Made by a program: the position numbers and the translations under genes
The notes under the pieces: generated by a model
Told to the model about the DNA's origin: nothing
The model's database searches: none
What the model saw: only the letters and a program-made list of their open reading frames with translations
Assembly (NCBI GenBank): GCA_963799065.1
Contig: CAWCVJ010000003.1
Span: 124,001 to 188,000, forward strand
From: JAJPHW01 sp963799065
GTDB lineage: Bacteria > Acidobacteriota > Terriglobia > Terriglobales > Acidobacteriaceae
DNA length: 64,000 nt
Direction of reading: 5' to 3'
Shown: positions 52,812 to 61,324 of the stretch, piece by piece
How positions within the stretch are numbered: position 1 is the first letter of the stretch
Layout of the letters: each line of letters begins with the position of its first letter

Positions 52812-54068
52812 ATGCTCACCGAAATTTTTCTCGAAGCGTGGATGGCCCTGCGCCGCAACTTTACGCGCAGCCTGCTCACCATGCTCGGCATCGTGTGGGG
52901 CATTGCGACGGTCACGCTGTTGATCGCCTATGGCAGCAGCTTTCGGCAGGTTCTCGTCGGCGGTTTCGACGCCTTTGGCAAAGGCGCTGTGATCGCATGG
53001 CCACAGCAAACCAGCGAACAACCCGGTGGCCAGCGCGCTGGCCAAAAAGTGGTTCTCGAAAAAGCGGACATCGAGATGATCAAAGAGACCGCGCCATTGG
53101 TGAAATATGCCTGCCTGGAAACCGTGCATCGCCCGGGCGTCGGCTACAATGACCGTCTCGTGGGAACGGCCGCCGTGCGCGGCGTCTGCCCGGAGTATGG
53201 CGAGATGCGCAACGAAGTCCCGGCGCAAGGCCGGTGGCTCAATCCCAGCGACGAACTCGAACGCCGCCGCGTGTGTTTTCTCGGCGGACGCATTCGCGAA
53301 CAGCTTTTCAGTGGCCGTCCCGCGGTTGGTGAAACCGTGATCATTGGCGGCCTGCGCTTTCAAGTGATCGGCATCATGCAGCGCAAGATTCAACTCAGCA
53401 GTTATTTTTCTCCGGACGACGAATCTGTGTTCATCCCTTACAGCACCGCCGGAGACCTGTGGAACACACAATATGCTGCGGTATTGGTATTCGAGCCGCT
53501 CGCTCCGCAGTTCGAGAAGAAGTCGATGGCGCAAGTGTTAGCTGCGGTGGCAACGCGGCAGAACTTCTCACCGACCGATCCCAAGGCATTTCAAATGTTC
53601 GGTCGCGACGAATTCCGCCCCGTAATCGACGCCATGACGATCGGCTTGCAAGTCCTACTAGCCTTTGTCGGGACCCTCACCCTCGGCATCGGCGGCGTAG
53701 GCGTCATGAATATCATGCTGGTGTCGGTGGACGAGCGCATCCGGGAAATCGGTCTGCGCCGCGCCCTGGGCGCGAAAAAGACGCACATCAAATTGCAATT
53801 CCTCGCCGAGACGCTTTTGATCATGTTGATCGGAGGCGCGATCGGAGTAATGATTTCGTACGCCATCGCAGCCGCAGTCGGAACCATGCCGCTGATGGGC
53901 CCCCTCTTCGAGGACGATTCCGGCCGCGGCGACATCCATCTGCGGATCTCGTTAGCGACCGTGTTGCTGTCGACCGTAGTGTTGCTGATCATCGGAGTTG
54001 CCAGCGGATTAGTTCCAGCGCTGAAAGCATCGAAGCTCGATCCGGTGGAAGCGTTGCGCTACGAGTAG
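52812..54068 (+). CDS. MacB-like ABC transporter permease, paralogue
   Basis: A 418-residue permease with the same layout as the gene before it: an N-terminal helix (LLTMLGIVWGIATVTLLIAYGSSF), a periplasmic domain (about 50-280), and C-terminal helices with GVGVMNIMLVSVDERIREIGLRRALGAKK and VLLIIGVASGLVPALKASKLDPVEALRYE. ATG at 52812 follows the first permease stop by 2 bp. The two are related but clearly diverged. Together with a LolD-like ATPase they would export a hydrophobic molecule or act in envelope mechanotransmission. Confidence 0.92.
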   Translation: MLTEIFLEAWMALRRNFTRSLLTMLGIVWGIATVTLLIAYGSSFRQVLVGGFDAFGKGAVIAWPQQTSEQPGGQRAGQKVVLEKADIEMIKETAPLVKYACLETVHRPGVGYNDRLVGTAAVRGVCPEYGEMRNEVPAQGRWLNPSDELERRRVCFLGGRIREQLFSGRPAVGETVIIGGLRFQVIGIMQRKIQLSSYFSPDDESVFIPYSTAGDLWNTQYAAVLVFEPLAPQFEKKSMAQVLAAVATRQNFSPTDPKAFQMFGRDEFRPVIDAMTIGLQVLLAFVGTLTLGIGGVGVMNIMLVSVDERIREIGLRRALGAKKTHIKLQFLAETLLIMLIGGAIGVMISYAIAAAVGTMPLMGPLFEDDSGRGDIHLRISLATVLLSTVVLLIIGVASGLVPALKASKLDPVEALRYE

Positions 54069-54091
54069 CAGACCGCCCATTGCCGGCAACA

Positions 54092-54129
54092 GAATCTTCA
54101 GATTCGTATCGGCATACGACTTCAGTCGT
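54092..54129. repeat. Two adjacent short palindromes
   Basis: GAATCTTCAGATTC (54092-54105) and ACGACTTCAGTCGT (54116-54129) are perfect 6-bp inverted repeats, each with the same TC centre. The second, with TTCCGTA after it, resembles palindromes repeated between acidobacterial genes. They may be transcript ends of the permease operon or binding sites. Confidence 0.5.
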
Positions 54130-54212
54130 TCCGTACTGATCCCCTAAGAATTGGGCATTCGCTCTTGCGGCACACTCGCAGATCCAGCGGTCTGTGTTTT
54201 ATTATTCCTCGC

Positions 54213-55319
54213 ATGAGCAACGGACTTTCCGTATCAACCCTCCTTTCCCACGCCCTAGTCGCCTTCACCGTCGAGTTCGACAACGAGTTCGAGCATCGCA
54301 TGCCGCACCGCACAACGAACTACTCCTCGAAATTCGAATCGCTCAATTCCCCGTGGCTGGTGTCGCTCGCGATGTATGAAAACTGCATGAGACACGTCAG
54401 TGAAGAGGGCGTGACGGTTCGAGAACTGGAGCGCCTCGCGCGCACTCCGACGACCTTAGTACCGATGCAGCGATGGGGATACATTGTCGTCAAGCCCGAT
54501 CCCGCGGACAATCGGCCCAAGCTTCCCAGTCGCGATTGGCTCATCCGCGCCAAGCCTGCCGGCCGAAGGGCACAGCAAATCTGGCAGCCTCTGTTCGGAG
54601 AGATTGAAAAACGCTGGCGGGAACGTTTCGGAAGCAACGAAGTCGATGAGCTTCGGAATGCCCTGATAGCGCTGATCTCGCAATTCGATGTCGAGCTCCC
54701 CGATTGCATGCCGATCCTCGGCTACGCACTCGTCAGCAACGGTCCGGAGAATGATTCACAATCGCCGTCTAACCCGGAAACGCTCGCGCAGCTTCCGCTG
54801 TCCGCACTCCTCTCCAAAGCTTTGCTGGCCTTCGCCATCGAATTCGAACGCGACTCGAATTTGTCGCTCGCCATGTGCGCCAACTTCCTGCGAGTGCTCG
54901 ATGAGAAAGGCGTGCGTACCCGCGACATTCCACGACTCTCCGGCGCGGCGACAGAGTTAAGCAAAAATTCCCTTGGCTTCTTAGCCAAGGTCGGCTACAT
55001 CGCGATGAAGCCGGACCCTACAGCCAAGAATTCCAAGATCGCGCATCTCACCGCAAGGGGCAAGCATGCACAGGAAGCTTATCGGCAGCGAGTCGTCATG
55101 ATCGAGGATGGCTGGCAGCAACGATTCGGCAAGGACGCAATTCGCAAACTGCGTGATTCGCTGGAGCGTTTGGTTGGCGAACCTACCGCTCAGAAATCGC
55201 CCCTGTTTCAGGGTCTAGAGCCATACCCAGACGGATGGCGCGCCAAGGTTCCAAAGCCAGAAACGCTGCCACACTTTCCGTTGGTGACCCATCGCGGCGG
55301 GTATCCCGACGGCAGCTAA
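54213..55319 (+). CDS. Tandem winged-helix (MarR-like) DNA-binding protein
   Basis: A 368-residue protein with two homologous halves. Unit 1 (about residues 1-180) has LSHALVAFTVEFD, LERLARTPTTL, WGYIVVKPDPAD and IEKRWRERFG. Unit 2 (about 200-350) has LSKALLAFAIEFE, IPRLSGAATEL, VGYIAMKPDPTA and IEDGWQQRFG. Each looks like a winged helix, so the protein may act as a dimer in one chain. No metal or ligand site is visible. ATG at 54213 is chosen over 54165. Codon usage looks native, unlike the restriction genes that follow. Confidence 0.72.
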   Translation: MSNGLSVSTLLSHALVAFTVEFDNEFEHRMPHRTTNYSSKFESLNSPWLVSLAMYENCMRHVSEEGVTVRELERLARTPTTLVPMQRWGYIVVKPDPADNRPKLPSRDWLIRAKPAGRRAQQIWQPLFGEIEKRWRERFGSNEVDELRNALIALISQFDVELPDCMPILGYALVSNGPENDSQSPSNPETLAQLPLSALLSKALLAFAIEFERDSNLSLAMCANFLRVLDEKGVRTRDIPRLSGAATELSKNSLGFLAKVGYIAMKPDPTAKNSKIAHLTARGKHAQEAYRQRVVMIEDGWQQRFGKDAIRKLRDSLERLVGEPTAQKSPLFQGLEPYPDGWRAKVPKPETLPHFPLVTHRGGYPDGS

Positions 55320-55384
55320 CCGTCATGTGTAGCGCGGTCGGTATAAGAAATCGCTTACAATTGCACGACCTGGTCTGCAGGAGA

Positions 55385-56065
55385 ATGACGATCAATCCAG
55401 CCGATAACAAGCCGCACTTGACGCTATCTGCACTGAAGCAGGAGGTCAAGAACTTCATTAAGGCCTTTGGCAGCGAACATCCGGAGTTATTTGGGATCAC
55501 AGACGGAAAAGCTGTCGGCACATACGTGGAGGAGCGGTTCAATCTTTACTTGCGGGAAGGTTATGAATATGAAGGGGGAAACGCGGCCAGTGGAATAGAT
55601 TTCCCTGAACTCCTCGTCGACGTGAAGGCAACATCAGTTCGCCAGCCACAGTCTTCCTGTCCATTCAAGTCAGCGGAACAGAAGTTATATGGGCTGGGCT
55701 ACAACCTGCTTGTGTTTGTCTATGAGAAATTGGACGATTCAAGCCGGAAGACTGCTGTGCTTGACTTCAGACATGTTGTATTCGTTGAGGCGGAGAAGAC
55801 TGCGGATTTTCAGACTACAGCGGGAATTCGGGAAATTCTCGATAGGGACGGAAACTCCGACGACCTTGCAGCATTCTTGGAAGACCGTAATCTGCCGTTA
55901 GAAGAGGTGGGGCGGACTCGGCTAGTGGAAAGAATTCTGCACGAAAGGCCCGGCCAAGGCTATCTCACGATATCTAACGCCCTACAATGGAGATTGCAGT
56001 ATGGACGCGTAATCAACTTGTCCGCAACGGGCGAAATCCAAGGCGTGGAGAATCTTCTTGCGTGA
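55385..56065 (+). CDS. Restriction endonuclease-like protein, PD-(D/E)XK type
   Basis: A 226-residue protein whose core is SGIDFPELLVDVKATSVRQP, with D72 and D79-V80-K81 fitting the PD-(D/E)XK catalytic pattern, and E49/E50 in a preceding helix (GTYVEERF). The next segment, SSCPFKSAEQKLYGLGYNLLVFVYEK, is reminiscent of type II restriction enzymes. Its 3' end overlaps the start of the methylase by 8 bases. ATG at 55385 has AGGAG very close upstream; an ATG at 55325 would add 20 residues. GC (about 50%) is well below the surrounding 60%, a sign of horizontal transfer. The target is unknown. Confidence 0.78.
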   Translation: MTINPADNKPHLTLSALKQEVKNFIKAFGSEHPELFGITDGKAVGTYVEERFNLYLREGYEYEGGNAASGIDFPELLVDVKATSVRQPQSSCPFKSAEQKLYGLGYNLLVFVYEKLDDSSRKTAVLDFRHVVFVEAEKTADFQTTAGIREILDRDGNSDDLAAFLEDRNLPLEEVGRTRLVERILHERPGQGYLTISNALQWRLQYGRVINLSATGEIQGVENLLA

Positions 56066-57602
56066 GTTCGGTGATTTCCAGACCCCTCTGGAGTTAGTTA
56101 ACAGCGTATTGCGAGCGATCTATCGACGCGGCGGGTCGTGGGCTCGTGTGCTAGAGCCAACCTGCGGGGTGGGGAATTTCATTGTTGGCCTGCGGTCTCG
56201 ACCCACTCCCCCTAGCGAGATCCAAGGTATTGAGGTGCAACCGAGCTATGCCGCTCGAACACAGATCACATCGGAAGGCAATACGAAAATCCACCACGCC
56301 GACCTCTTTCGAATGAATCTGGCCGAGCTGCATTGGGCGGAGTCCGGACCACTACTCGTGGTTGGAAATCCCCCTTGGGTAACGAACTCCGAGCTTGGTG
56401 GCCTAGAAAGCGGCAACCTCCCGGCGAAGTCGAACTTCAAGGGACGAAGGGGCTTCGACGCAAAGACCGGCGGATCGAACTTCGATATCGCGGAGTTCAT
56501 CTGGATCAAACTGATCAAGGAACTGGCCTGGGCACAGCCAACGATCGCTCTATTATGCAAGACGGCGGTAGCGCGAAATGTCCTCTCGTACGCTGAATCA
56601 ACCGGGTTGCCAATCTCGAACCCAGAGATATATCTGATCGATGCGAAGAGATGGTTCAACGCAGCCGTTGATGCGTGTTTATTCAAGATTGATGTTGGAG
56701 TGGGCGAATCTAATTACCGGGCGAACATGTACGCAGATTTGGATTCGGAAATACCTCAGGGTGTTTTAGGAATCGTAAACGGCTGCCTGGTCTCAAACTA
56801 TGAGAGCTACGAACGTCTTAGCGTTCTCGACGGCGAGAGTCCCGTGGTCTGGAGACAAGGAATCAAGCACGATGCCTCTAGCGTTATGGAACTTAGCCAG
56901 GAAGAGGGAGGGCTTCGCAATCGGCAGGGCGAGTTGGTCTCCGTCGAAAGTGCCTTCGTGTATCCTTTGCTAAAAAGCTCAGACCTAAATAGCAGAGATA
57001 ATCCTGTCGCAAGATATCGAGTGCTCGTCACGCAGAAGCAACTGGGTGAAGATACGAGCCAGCTTCGCGACTCCGCTCCGTTGCTTTGGGTATACCTAAC
57101 TAGTCACCGCGATAAGTTTGACGCGCGAAAGTCCTCAATCTACGACGGCCGCCCGCCATTCTCTATGTTCGGTATTGGAGACTACTCGTTTGCGCGATAC
57201 AAAGTAGCCGTATCTGGGCTTTATAAAACGATTCGGTTCAGAGTCGTAGGCCCACAGCAAGGCATGTCAGTCATGCTGGATGACACCTGCTATTTTGTGC
57301 CTTGTCAATTCGCTGAGCAAGCAGCCATCCTTGCGGCTGCCTTGAACTCGGAGGATTGCGTGGCTTTCGTGAATTCTTTGGTCTTTCTTGATTCCAAGAG
57401 GCCCGTGACGAAAAAGGTGCTGCAAAGGATTGATCTCTCCGCCGTCCTGATGCGGGTTAACCGGCAAGCGCTTATTAATGCGGCGGACGACTACATGCGT
57501 CTATTGGGGGAGCCTGCACTGAACCCAGATTCGATAGACCGCTTCGTTTGGCCAGGAATCGTCGACACGCAAGGAAAAATGTTTCCCGAGCTAACGGTCT
57601 AG
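56058..57602 (+). CDS. N6-adenine DNA methyltransferase
   Basis: A 514-residue N6-adenine methylase. GDFQTP (residues 5-10) is motif X, VLEPTCGVGNFI (31-42) is the SAM-binding motif I and VVGNPPW (101-107) is the catalytic NPPY-type motif IV. The C-terminal 300 residues should hold the target recognition domain. A TTG start at 56058 lies inside the endonuclease gene, and GDFQTP begins four codons later, so it is the likely start. Together the two genes form a type II-like restriction-modification pair. GC is about 50%. Confidence 0.85.
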   Translation: MREFGDFQTPLELVNSVLRAIYRRGGSWARVLEPTCGVGNFIVGLRSRPTPPSEIQGIEVQPSYAARTQITSEGNTKIHHADLFRMNLAELHWAESGPLLVVGNPPWVTNSELGGLESGNLPAKSNFKGRRGFDAKTGGSNFDIAEFIWIKLIKELAWAQPTIALLCKTAVARNVLSYAESTGLPISNPEIYLIDAKRWFNAAVDACLFKIDVGVGESNYRANMYADLDSEIPQGVLGIVNGCLVSNYESYERLSVLDGESPVVWRQGIKHDASSVMELSQEEGGLRNRQGELVSVESAFVYPLLKSSDLNSRDNPVARYRVLVTQKQLGEDTSQLRDSAPLLWVYLTSHRDKFDARKSSIYDGRPPFSMFGIGDYSFARYKVAVSGLYKTIRFRVVGPQQGMSVMLDDTCYFVPCQFAEQAAILAAALNSEDCVAFVNSLVFLDSKRPVTKKVLQRIDLSAVLMRVNRQALINAADDYMRLLGEPALNPDSIDRFVWPGIVDTQGKMFPELTV

Positions 57603-57608
57603 TTAACT

Positions 57609-59117
57609 CTACTCCTTAGCCCGATTCTTGATCCACACCGGCGTCCCCACAAAGCCGAATGCTTTGCGAATTTGATTTTCCAGGAAGCGCTCGTAAGAGA
57701 AGTGCAACTTCACTTTGCGATCAGTGAAGAGCACGAACGTCGGTGGCGCGACCGCCGCCTGCGTCATGTAGTAAATCCGTACCTGCTTGTTGGATGGCAC
57801 AGATGCGCGCTCGAAGTCCACTTTCTTGAGGAAGCGATTCATCTCTCCTGTGCCGATGCGCTTGCGGCGTTCTTTGGCAACTTTCTCGATCATGGGAAAA
57901 ATCTGATCGGTGCCCACACCCTTCGCGGCTGAGATAAAGATCACCGGCGCGTAGCTCAAGAATTTTAGAGAGTCGCGCAGCCGATATTCGTAAGCCTCTT
58001 TGTCCGCCGGACGCTTACTCTCCTGCATGCGCGCTGCCTTTGACTGGTTCACCGCTTTCTTCTGCCCGCTAATGATCAGATCCCATTTGTTGACGATGAT
58101 GATCATCGACCGGCCGCTCTCATGCGCGTAGCCCGCGATGGTCGCATCCAGCGCGCTGACGCCTTCAGTCGCGTCGATCACGAGCAGCGCGATATCAGCC
58201 GCCTCCAGATGTTTGCGCGACATCACGACGGACAGCTTCTCCGCCATGAGATGTGTTTTACCCTTGCGCCGAATGCCGGCGGTGTCAATGAAGCGGAAAG
58301 TCTGGCCGCCGCGTTCGACCACTTCATCGATGGCATCGCGCGTCGTGCCAGGAATCGGCGAAACGATCGAACGGTCCGTTCCGAGAAGCCGGTTCAGCAG
58401 CGTCGACTTCCCGACATTGGGATGTCCGATGATCGCGATCTTTGTCTCGCGTTCGGTTTCAGGCGAGGTCTCAGAATCCCCGGCCTCGCCTGATTCTTCT
58501 TCTGACTCATCCAACTCCGCGCCGATGTCTTCTTCCGCAAACGCCGGATACTCCTTTGCCTCAGGTTCAGCCGTTTCCATCTTCAGCGCGTCGAAGATCG
58601 CGTCAAGTATGTCGTCGATCCCTCGCCCATGTTCCGCCGAGATCGGAAATATCTTGCGGATGCCCAAGCGATGAAACTCGTCAATCAGCCTTTGCTGTTT
58701 TTCCGTGTCGATCTTATTGACGGCGAGGAACAGTGGCTTGCCAGTTCGCTGCAGCAATCGCGCCAGTTCGAGATCGGGCGCGGCCAGTTCGGTGCGTCCG
58801 TCGACCACCATGATCACGGCCTGCGCCTCGCCCAGCGCGACTTTCGCCTGACGAAAAATCTCCGACGGGATAAAATCTTTTTCTTCCGGAACGATGCCGC
58901 CCGTGTCGACAATGCGCAGTCTTTGCCCGCGCCAGTGCGCCTCGCCGTAGAGCCGGTCGCGCGTGATGCCGGGCTCATCGCCGACAATGGCGCGGCGGTG
59001 TCCGACGATGCGATTGAACAGCGTCGACTTGCCCACATTAGGGCGTCCCACGATTGCAATCGTCGCCACACCTTCCATCGCGGAAGCGCTCATCGCACTG
59101 GATCGTATTCTTGTCAT
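57609..59117 (-). CDS. der: Ribosome biogenesis GTPase Der (EngA)
   Basis: A protein of about 502 residues with two GTPase domains in tandem and a C-terminal KH-like domain. G1 motifs are GRPNVGKSTLF and GHPNVGKSTLL. Further nucleotide motifs are DTGGI, NKID, DTAGI and NKWD. The KH domain has the family pattern KIRYMTQ-like (RIYYMTQAAVAPPTFVLF) and ends NQIRKAFGFVGTPVWI. Der matures the 50S subunit. A longer open frame continues to 59645 but is not Der-like. ATG at 59117, 59093 or 59077 are possible starts. An acidic linker (about 50 residues) separates the G domains. Confidence 0.93.
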   Translation of the reverse strand: MTRIRSSAMSASAMEGVATIAIVGRPNVGKSTLFNRIVGHRRAIVGDEPGITRDRLYGEAHWRGQRLRIVDTGGIVPEEKDFIPSEIFRQAKVALGEAQAVIMVVDGRTELAAPDLELARLLQRTGKPLFLAVNKIDTEKQQRLIDEFHRLGIRKIFPISAEHGRGIDDILDAIFDALKMETAEPEAKEYPAFAEEDIGAELDESEEESGEAGDSETSPETERETKIAIIGHPNVGKSTLLNRLLGTDRSIVSPIPGTTRDAIDEVVERGGQTFRFIDTAGIRRKGKTHLMAEKLSVVMSRKHLEAADIALLVIDATEGVSALDATIAGYAHESGRSMIIIVNKWDLIISGQKKAVNQSKAARMQESKRPADKEAYEYRLRDSLKFLSYAPVIFISAAKGVGTDQIFPMIEKVAKERRKRIGTGEMNRFLKKVDFERASVPSNKQVRIYYMTQAAVAPPTFVLFTDRKVKLHFSYERFLENQIRKAFGFVGTPVWIKNRAKE

Positions 59118-59177
59118 AAGCAGGGAAAAGTCGCCGGGAACAGCGGCAGGAGGCCCAACCGCTATTATAGAGACTTG

Positions 59178-61187
59178 GTGGCCTCCCGTATTCATCCCGC
59201 TGTAGCTCTGCCCGGCCAGCCTCAAGGCAGAACCCTCAGCAGTTCGGTTTACGATTTCTTCGCGCCCGGAGGAGTGCTGGCCCGCACGCACCCTGCATAC
59301 GAATTTCGTCGCGGCCAGTTGCAAATGGCACAAGCTGTGGAACAGGCGTTGCAGGAGCGCCGACACCTCATCGTGGAAGCGGGCACCGGCACTGGAAAAA
59401 CTCTTGCCTATCTCGTGCCTGCAATCAAATCCGGCAAGCGCGTCATTATTTCCACGGGAACCAAGAATCTGCAAGATCAGCTCTTCTTCAAAGACATTCC
59501 ATTCCTCGAACAAGTCCTCTTTCCCGCGGGCGACCGCAAGCTGAACGTCTGCTACATGAAAGGACGCAGCAACTATCTGTGCCGCAAGAAACTGCAAGAC
59601 CTTGCCAGCGTGCCCACACTGAACGGACTCGAAGAGATTGAGCACTTCACCGCCATCTCCGCGTGGGGAAAGACGACCGAAACCGGCGACCGCGCGGAGC
59701 TCACTTCGCTACCCGAAGTGAGTCCGCTCTGGCAAAAGCTCGACGCCCGCGCCGACGCCTGCACCGGCCAGAAGTGCAGCGAGTGGGAGCGCTGCTTCAT
59801 CACCGAGATGCGCCGCCGTGCCGTGGAAAGCGACATCATCATTGTCAATCACCACTTATTCTTCGCCGATCTCGGCATCAAGCAGCAGGCAGAATACGCC
59901 CCCGACGCCGGCATCCTGCCGGATGTCGGTTCGGTCATTTTCGATGAAGCGCACGAACTCGAAGACGTAGCCGGCAGCTACTTTGGCGTCAGCGTCGGCA
60001 ACGCCCGCTTCGATGAACTTTGCCGCGACGCCGAAATCTCGCTACAGCGCAATCACATGCTTTCGGCGGCCTTGTCGGGGGCCATCAAGAGCCTGCGCGA
60101 GCGCGCCGTATTTTTCTTCGCGCTGCTGCCTCACGGCGACGGACGCTTCGCATTTGAGAATCGACGCGAGTTTCTCGAAGAAAACGGCGAAGAGTTCATG
60201 CATCTGCAACAAGGCTTGCAGCGCCTCCAATCAGAGCTGGAAAACCTCCCGTCGAAGCCGGAAGAGATATTCAATTTCATCCGCCGAGCGCATGAACTGC
60301 AAGTTCAGCTCGGCTTCTTGATGGAGTCCCAAGATCGCAACACGGTGTTTTGGATCGAGCGCCGCCGTGGCCGCGATCGTGTCAATGTCGTTATTCAGGC
60401 GACCCCGATCGACGTTGCGCCCATCCTAAAAACCTGCCTCTTCGACAAGCTGGATAGCACGATCTTAACCTCCGCGACCTTAGCCGTCGGGGGGAATTTC
60501 GACTACATTCGCCGGCGCCTCGGCCTCGAACACGCCCGCGAGACCATCCTCGCCTCGCACTTCGACTACCAGCATCAGGCGTTGCTTTACGTACCACCGG
60601 ATTTGCCCGATGCTCGCACTCCGCAATTTCCAGCTCTAGCCGCCACTCGGATAAAGCGCCTGCTCGAAATCACCCGAGGCCGCGCCTTCGTCCTATTTAC
60701 CAGCTACGTGCAGATGCGCGACGTTTATCATCGGCTTCTAGGCGAACTGGATTATCCGTTACTGCTTCAGGGCGACGCGCCAAAGAGCGCGCTGCTCGAA
60801 GAATTCCGCATCACGCCAAACGCCGTCCTGTTTGCCACGTCCTCTTTCTGGCAAGGCGTGGACGTGCAAGGCGACCAGCTCAGTTGCGTGATCATCGACC
60901 GTCTGCCCTTCGCCGTCCCTAGCGACCCGGTCGTCGCAGCACGAGTGAGGTCTATCGACGCCGAGGGCGGCAACGCTTTCTTTGACTATCAAGTCCCCGC
61001 GGCTGTAATCACGCTAAAACAAGGTTTTGGACGCCTGATCCGTTCCCTGCACGACCGCGGACTCCTCGTCCTGCTCGACAACCGCATCCTTAAGAAAGCC
61101 TACGGGAAAATCTTCCTGGAGAGCTTGCCCAACTACCGCAAAACGACCGCCATGGAACAAGTCGAAGAGTTTTTCGGAATCAGCTAA
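59178..61187 (+). CDS. DinG/XPD-type helicase with Fe-S cluster
   Basis: A protein of about 669 residues. Walker A is EAGTGTGKTLAYLVPAI and Walker B the DEAH box VIFDEAHELEDVAG. A four-cysteine group (LNVCYMKGRSNYLC, then CTGQKCSEWERC) lies between motifs I and II, typical of XPD-like Fe-S helicases. The C-terminal motor includes TSATLAVGG, LFTSYVQMRDVYHRLL and KQGFGRLIRSLHDRGLLVLLDNR. It unwinds DNA 5' to 3', probably in repair. GTG at 59178 (or TTG at 59175) is used as start; the long upstream frame is antisense to der. Confidence 0.9.
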   Translation: MASRIHPAVALPGQPQGRTLSSSVYDFFAPGGVLARTHPAYEFRRGQLQMAQAVEQALQERRHLIVEAGTGTGKTLAYLVPAIKSGKRVIISTGTKNLQDQLFFKDIPFLEQVLFPAGDRKLNVCYMKGRSNYLCRKKLQDLASVPTLNGLEEIEHFTAISAWGKTTETGDRAELTSLPEVSPLWQKLDARADACTGQKCSEWERCFITEMRRRAVESDIIIVNHHLFFADLGIKQQAEYAPDAGILPDVGSVIFDEAHELEDVAGSYFGVSVGNARFDELCRDAEISLQRNHMLSAALSGAIKSLRERAVFFFALLPHGDGRFAFENRREFLEENGEEFMHLQQGLQRLQSELENLPSKPEEIFNFIRRAHELQVQLGFLMESQDRNTVFWIERRRGRDRVNVVIQATPIDVAPILKTCLFDKLDSTILTSATLAVGGNFDYIRRRLGLEHARETILASHFDYQHQALLYVPPDLPDARTPQFPALAATRIKRLLEITRGRAFVLFTSYVQMRDVYHRLLGELDYPLLLQGDAPKSALLEEFRITPNAVLFATSSFWQGVDVQGDQLSCVIIDRLPFAVPSDPVVAARVRSIDAEGGNAFFDYQVPAAVITLKQGFGRLIRSLHDRGLLVLLDNRILKKAYGKIFLESLPNYRKTTAMEQVEEFFGIS

Positions 61188-61324
61188 GCTCGCGACACCC
61201 CCTTGTTTTCTTGCCATGAGAAAAAAGCCTCTAGCCAAAAGCCTTGCGGGGCGCGTATCCTGCTCTCCAGCGTTTTTCGCTGCAACGAATGATCACAACT
61301 CTCCGGCGAAAGGATTTCTGTGTC

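Noticed and set aside
51296..57602. tRNA-Arg as attachment site of an integrated island carrying the restriction genes
   Set aside because: The two permease genes between look native, and no integrase or tRNA-end repeat is visible near 57602.
58629..59177. Long N-terminal extension of the helicase gene
   Set aside because: It overlaps the der GTPase on the opposite strand and has no helicase-like sequence; the helicase family starts near 59178.
59118..59645. Upstream extension of der
   Set aside because: The extra 176 codons run through the helicase gene in antisense and do not resemble Der.
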